NCBI GenBank assembly: GCA_018901675.1
Contig: JAHIEH010000025.1
Coordinates: 1 to 5,050, forward strand
From: Nanobdellota archaeon
Lineage (GTDB): Archaea; Nanobdellota; Nanobdellia; Pacearchaeales; GW2011-AR1
Direction of reading: 5' to 3'
Length of the DNA stretch: 5,050 bases
A program made the position numbers and the translations under genes. Of the stretch, positions 3,770 to 5,050 are shown one piece after another; position 1 is the first letter of the stretch, and each line of letters begins with the position of its first letter. Below the pieces are notes generated by a model. It was not told the origin of the DNA and made no database searches. It saw only the letters and a program-made list of their open reading frames with translations.

Positions 3770-4913
3770 AGGAACCATCTCCGGCCTTCTTCCAGGAATT
3801 CACATAAACCTTGTAGGCGCCAGTCTTGTCGCTCTTTCTGGCTCTATCTTCAGCCCAATAAACACAATCTACCTCGTCGTGTTTATTGTTGCGATGTCAA
3901 TAACACATACTTTTCTTGACTTTATACCTTCTGTATTTTTAGGAGCTCCGGACACAGACACCCAGCTGTCTGTTTTGCCAGGCCACCAGCTTTTAAAAAA
4001 AGGCCAGGGTTATGAAGCAGTAGTTTTAACTGCTTATGGTGGCTTAGCAGCAATTTTCTCTTTAATTTTTTTATCTTTTCCTTTAATATTTTTTATCCCA
4101 AAGATTTACAATTTAATAAAAAACTTAATCCCCTTCATTTTAATCCTTGTTTCCTGTTTTATGATTTTTTCAGAAAGCAAAAAATTTTCAGGTTTTCTTA
4201 TTTTCTTTCTCTCTGGAATTTTCGGCTTAATTGTTTTAAATTTAGGGATTAAAGAGCCTCTTCTTCCTTTATTCAGCGGATTGTTTGGCGCATCTTCTTT
4301 ATTATTAAGTGTAAAAAGCAAAACTCAAATTCCAAAACAAGAAATAAAAAAGAAAATAAAAGTTCCTCTTTTCAAACCCCTTTTAGGCACAATAATTGCC
4401 TCTCCTCTTTGCGGTTTTCTTCCTGGCTTGGGAAGCGGGCAGGCGGCAATTCTTGGAAACATAATTTCACGCACAGACAGAAAAGGCTTTTTAGTTTTGC
4501 TTGGAGCAACAAATACAATTGTAATGGGATTTTCTTTTCTTGCACTTTATTCATTATCAAAAACAAGAACAGGAAGTGCAGTTGCAGTTGAAAACTTAAT
4601 AGGAGAAATAAATCTAAGCATTCTTATTTTAATTTTAGCAGTCTGCTTAATCTCCGGCATAATTTCTTTCTTCCTGACAATCCAACTGGCAAAATTCTTC
4701 TCACAAAAAATAGAAAAAATTAACTACACCAAACTTTCAATTTTCACTTTAATTTTCGTTTCAATAATTGTTCTCATCTTCTCAGACATTGTGGGATTTG
4801 TTGTTTTTGTTGCTTCTGCATTTCTCGGAATCTATGCAGTTTCTTTAGGAGTAAGAAGGACTCTTTTAATGGCGTGCCTTTTAGTTCCTACAATTATTTT
4901 ATATTTGGGTTAA
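3726..4913 (+). CDS. TctA/DUF112-type tripartite tricarboxylate transporter permease
   Basis: Integral membrane protein of 395 residues, the usual size for archaeal members (bacterial TctA is about 500). It has about ten hydrophobic helices. Two equivalent Gly/Pro motifs, GLLPGIHIN at 20-28 and GFLPGLGSGQAA at 230-241, mark the family's two repeated halves. FLGAPDTDTQLSVLPGHQLLKKGQGYEA at 71-98 (given here in part: GAPDTDT, LPGHQLL, KGQGYEA) matches the conserved TctA pattern of a Gly-x-Pro loop followed by Leu-x-Gly and Gly-x-Ala. A basic cytoplasmic loop lies at 197-213. Bacterial TctA works with TctB and a periplasmic TctC; neither is seen here, so the substrate is unknown. No Shine-Dalgarno is visible; start at the first ATG. 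The first 70 codons have different codon use from the rest. Confidence 0.85.
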   Translation: MLLQLIIATCLGILAGTISGLLPGIHINLVGASLVALSGSIFSPINTIYLVVFIVAMSITHTFLDFIPSVFLGAPDTDTQLSVLPGHQLLKKGQGYEAVVLTAYGGLAAIFSLIFLSFPLIFFIPKIYNLIKNLIPFILILVSCFMIFSESKKFSGFLIFFLSGIFGLIVLNLGIKEPLLPLFSGLFGASSLLLSVKSKTQIPKQEIKKKIKVPLFKPLLGTIIASPLCGFLPGLGSGQAAILGNIISRTDRKGFLVLLGATNTIVMGFSFLALYSLSKTRTGSAVAVENLIGEINLSILILILAVCLISGIISFFLTIQLAKFFSQKIEKINYTKLSIFTLIFVSIIVLIFSDIVGFVVFVASAFLGIYAVSLGVRRTLLMACLLVPTIILYLG

Positions 4914-5050
4914 CCCTCCCAGCATTCCAAGCATAGTTTTTCCCTTGGAAAACCAATTGCCTTTTCTAAATCTTCAATAGAAGCATAACACAAGCTGTCT
5001 AAGTTCAATGTTTTTTGTATATCTTCAATCGGCATTCTCCTTGCAATACA
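4910..5050 (-). CDS. purF: Amidophosphoribosyltransferase C-terminus (PurF-like), partial
   Basis: The last 46 residues of a gene entering from the right edge. The visible segment contains DSLCYASIEDLEKAIG followed by PREKLCLECWEG and the stop. This matches the C-terminal signature of glutamine PRPP amidotransferase, the first step of purine synthesis: D-S-L-x-Y-x-S-x-x-x-L, then C-x-x-C. In 4Fe-4S-containing members such as the Bacillus subtilis enzyme, the last C-x-x-C supplies two cluster ligands; here it is residues 40 and 43 of the fragment. The end is short, stopping at WEG where many homologues continue with a few more residues. Its stop overlaps the permease gene's stop by 4 bp, tail to tail. 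The catalytic N-terminal glutaminase domain lies outside the window, so the name rests on this C-terminal match only. Confidence 0.72.
   Translation of the reverse strand, partial: CIARRMPIEDIQKTLNLDSLCYASIEDLEKAIGFPREKLCLECWEG

Noticed and set aside
4106..4321. Minus-strand open frame of 71 codons inside the permease gene
   Set aside because: It is antisense to a clear TctA-like coding sequence and resembles nothing known.
4372..4591. Open frames on both strands within the permease gene (4372-4566 minus, 4409-4591 plus)
   Set aside because: Both overlap the conserved second Gly/Pro motif region of the permease in other frames, so they are shadows.

Overview
The window comes from an AT-rich archaeon, most likely a DPANN-type lineage (Woesearchaeota/Pacearchaeota-like). 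This placement is an inference. It rests on an archaeal/eukaryotic-type tyrosyl-tRNA synthetase, small archaeal winged-helix proteins, compact genes, and start codons that mostly lack a Shine-Dalgarno sequence but have a TATA-like octamer centred about 26 bp upstream (the archaeal leaderless pattern). No tRNA, rRNA, CRISPR array or recognisable transposase was found.

Layout, left to right. (1) A possible 32-residue leader ORF (44-142, +) overlaps by ATGA the start of a TGS-domain GTPase (139-1053, +). A divergent gene may begin just inside the left edge. (2) Convergent with the GTPase is a minus-strand pair of small membrane proteins (50 and 83 residues; 1459 down to 1054) separated by one base. 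(3) tyrS (1553-2581, -) has a leaderless promoter. (4) A gene-poor stretch (2582-2980) holds a cluster of TCAAGA/TCTTGA hairpins and a 38-codon ORF. The first 44 bases of that ORF are identical to the start of the permease gene 926 bp downstream. (5) A divergent pair follows: a winged-helix regulator (2981-3334, -) and an 85-residue protein (3434-3691, +), whose promoters share an 11-bp inverted repeat. (6) A TctA/DUF112-type membrane permease (3726-4913, +) overlaps tail to tail with the 3' end of a purF-like gene (4910-5050, -).

The housekeeping genes (tyrS, the GTPase, purF) are ordinary. The unusual part is 2600-3800. The regulator/85-residue pair sits between two perfect 44-bp copies of the permease 5' end, and short repeats near the regulator's 3' flank recur, in the same order, upstream of the left copy. 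This looks like a collapsed tandem duplication or a small cassette inserted at the permease start, which left the permease intact on the right and a remnant on the left. The two small proteins plausibly regulate themselves and possibly the permease. This is inferred from position and the shared repeat; nothing in the sequence proves it.
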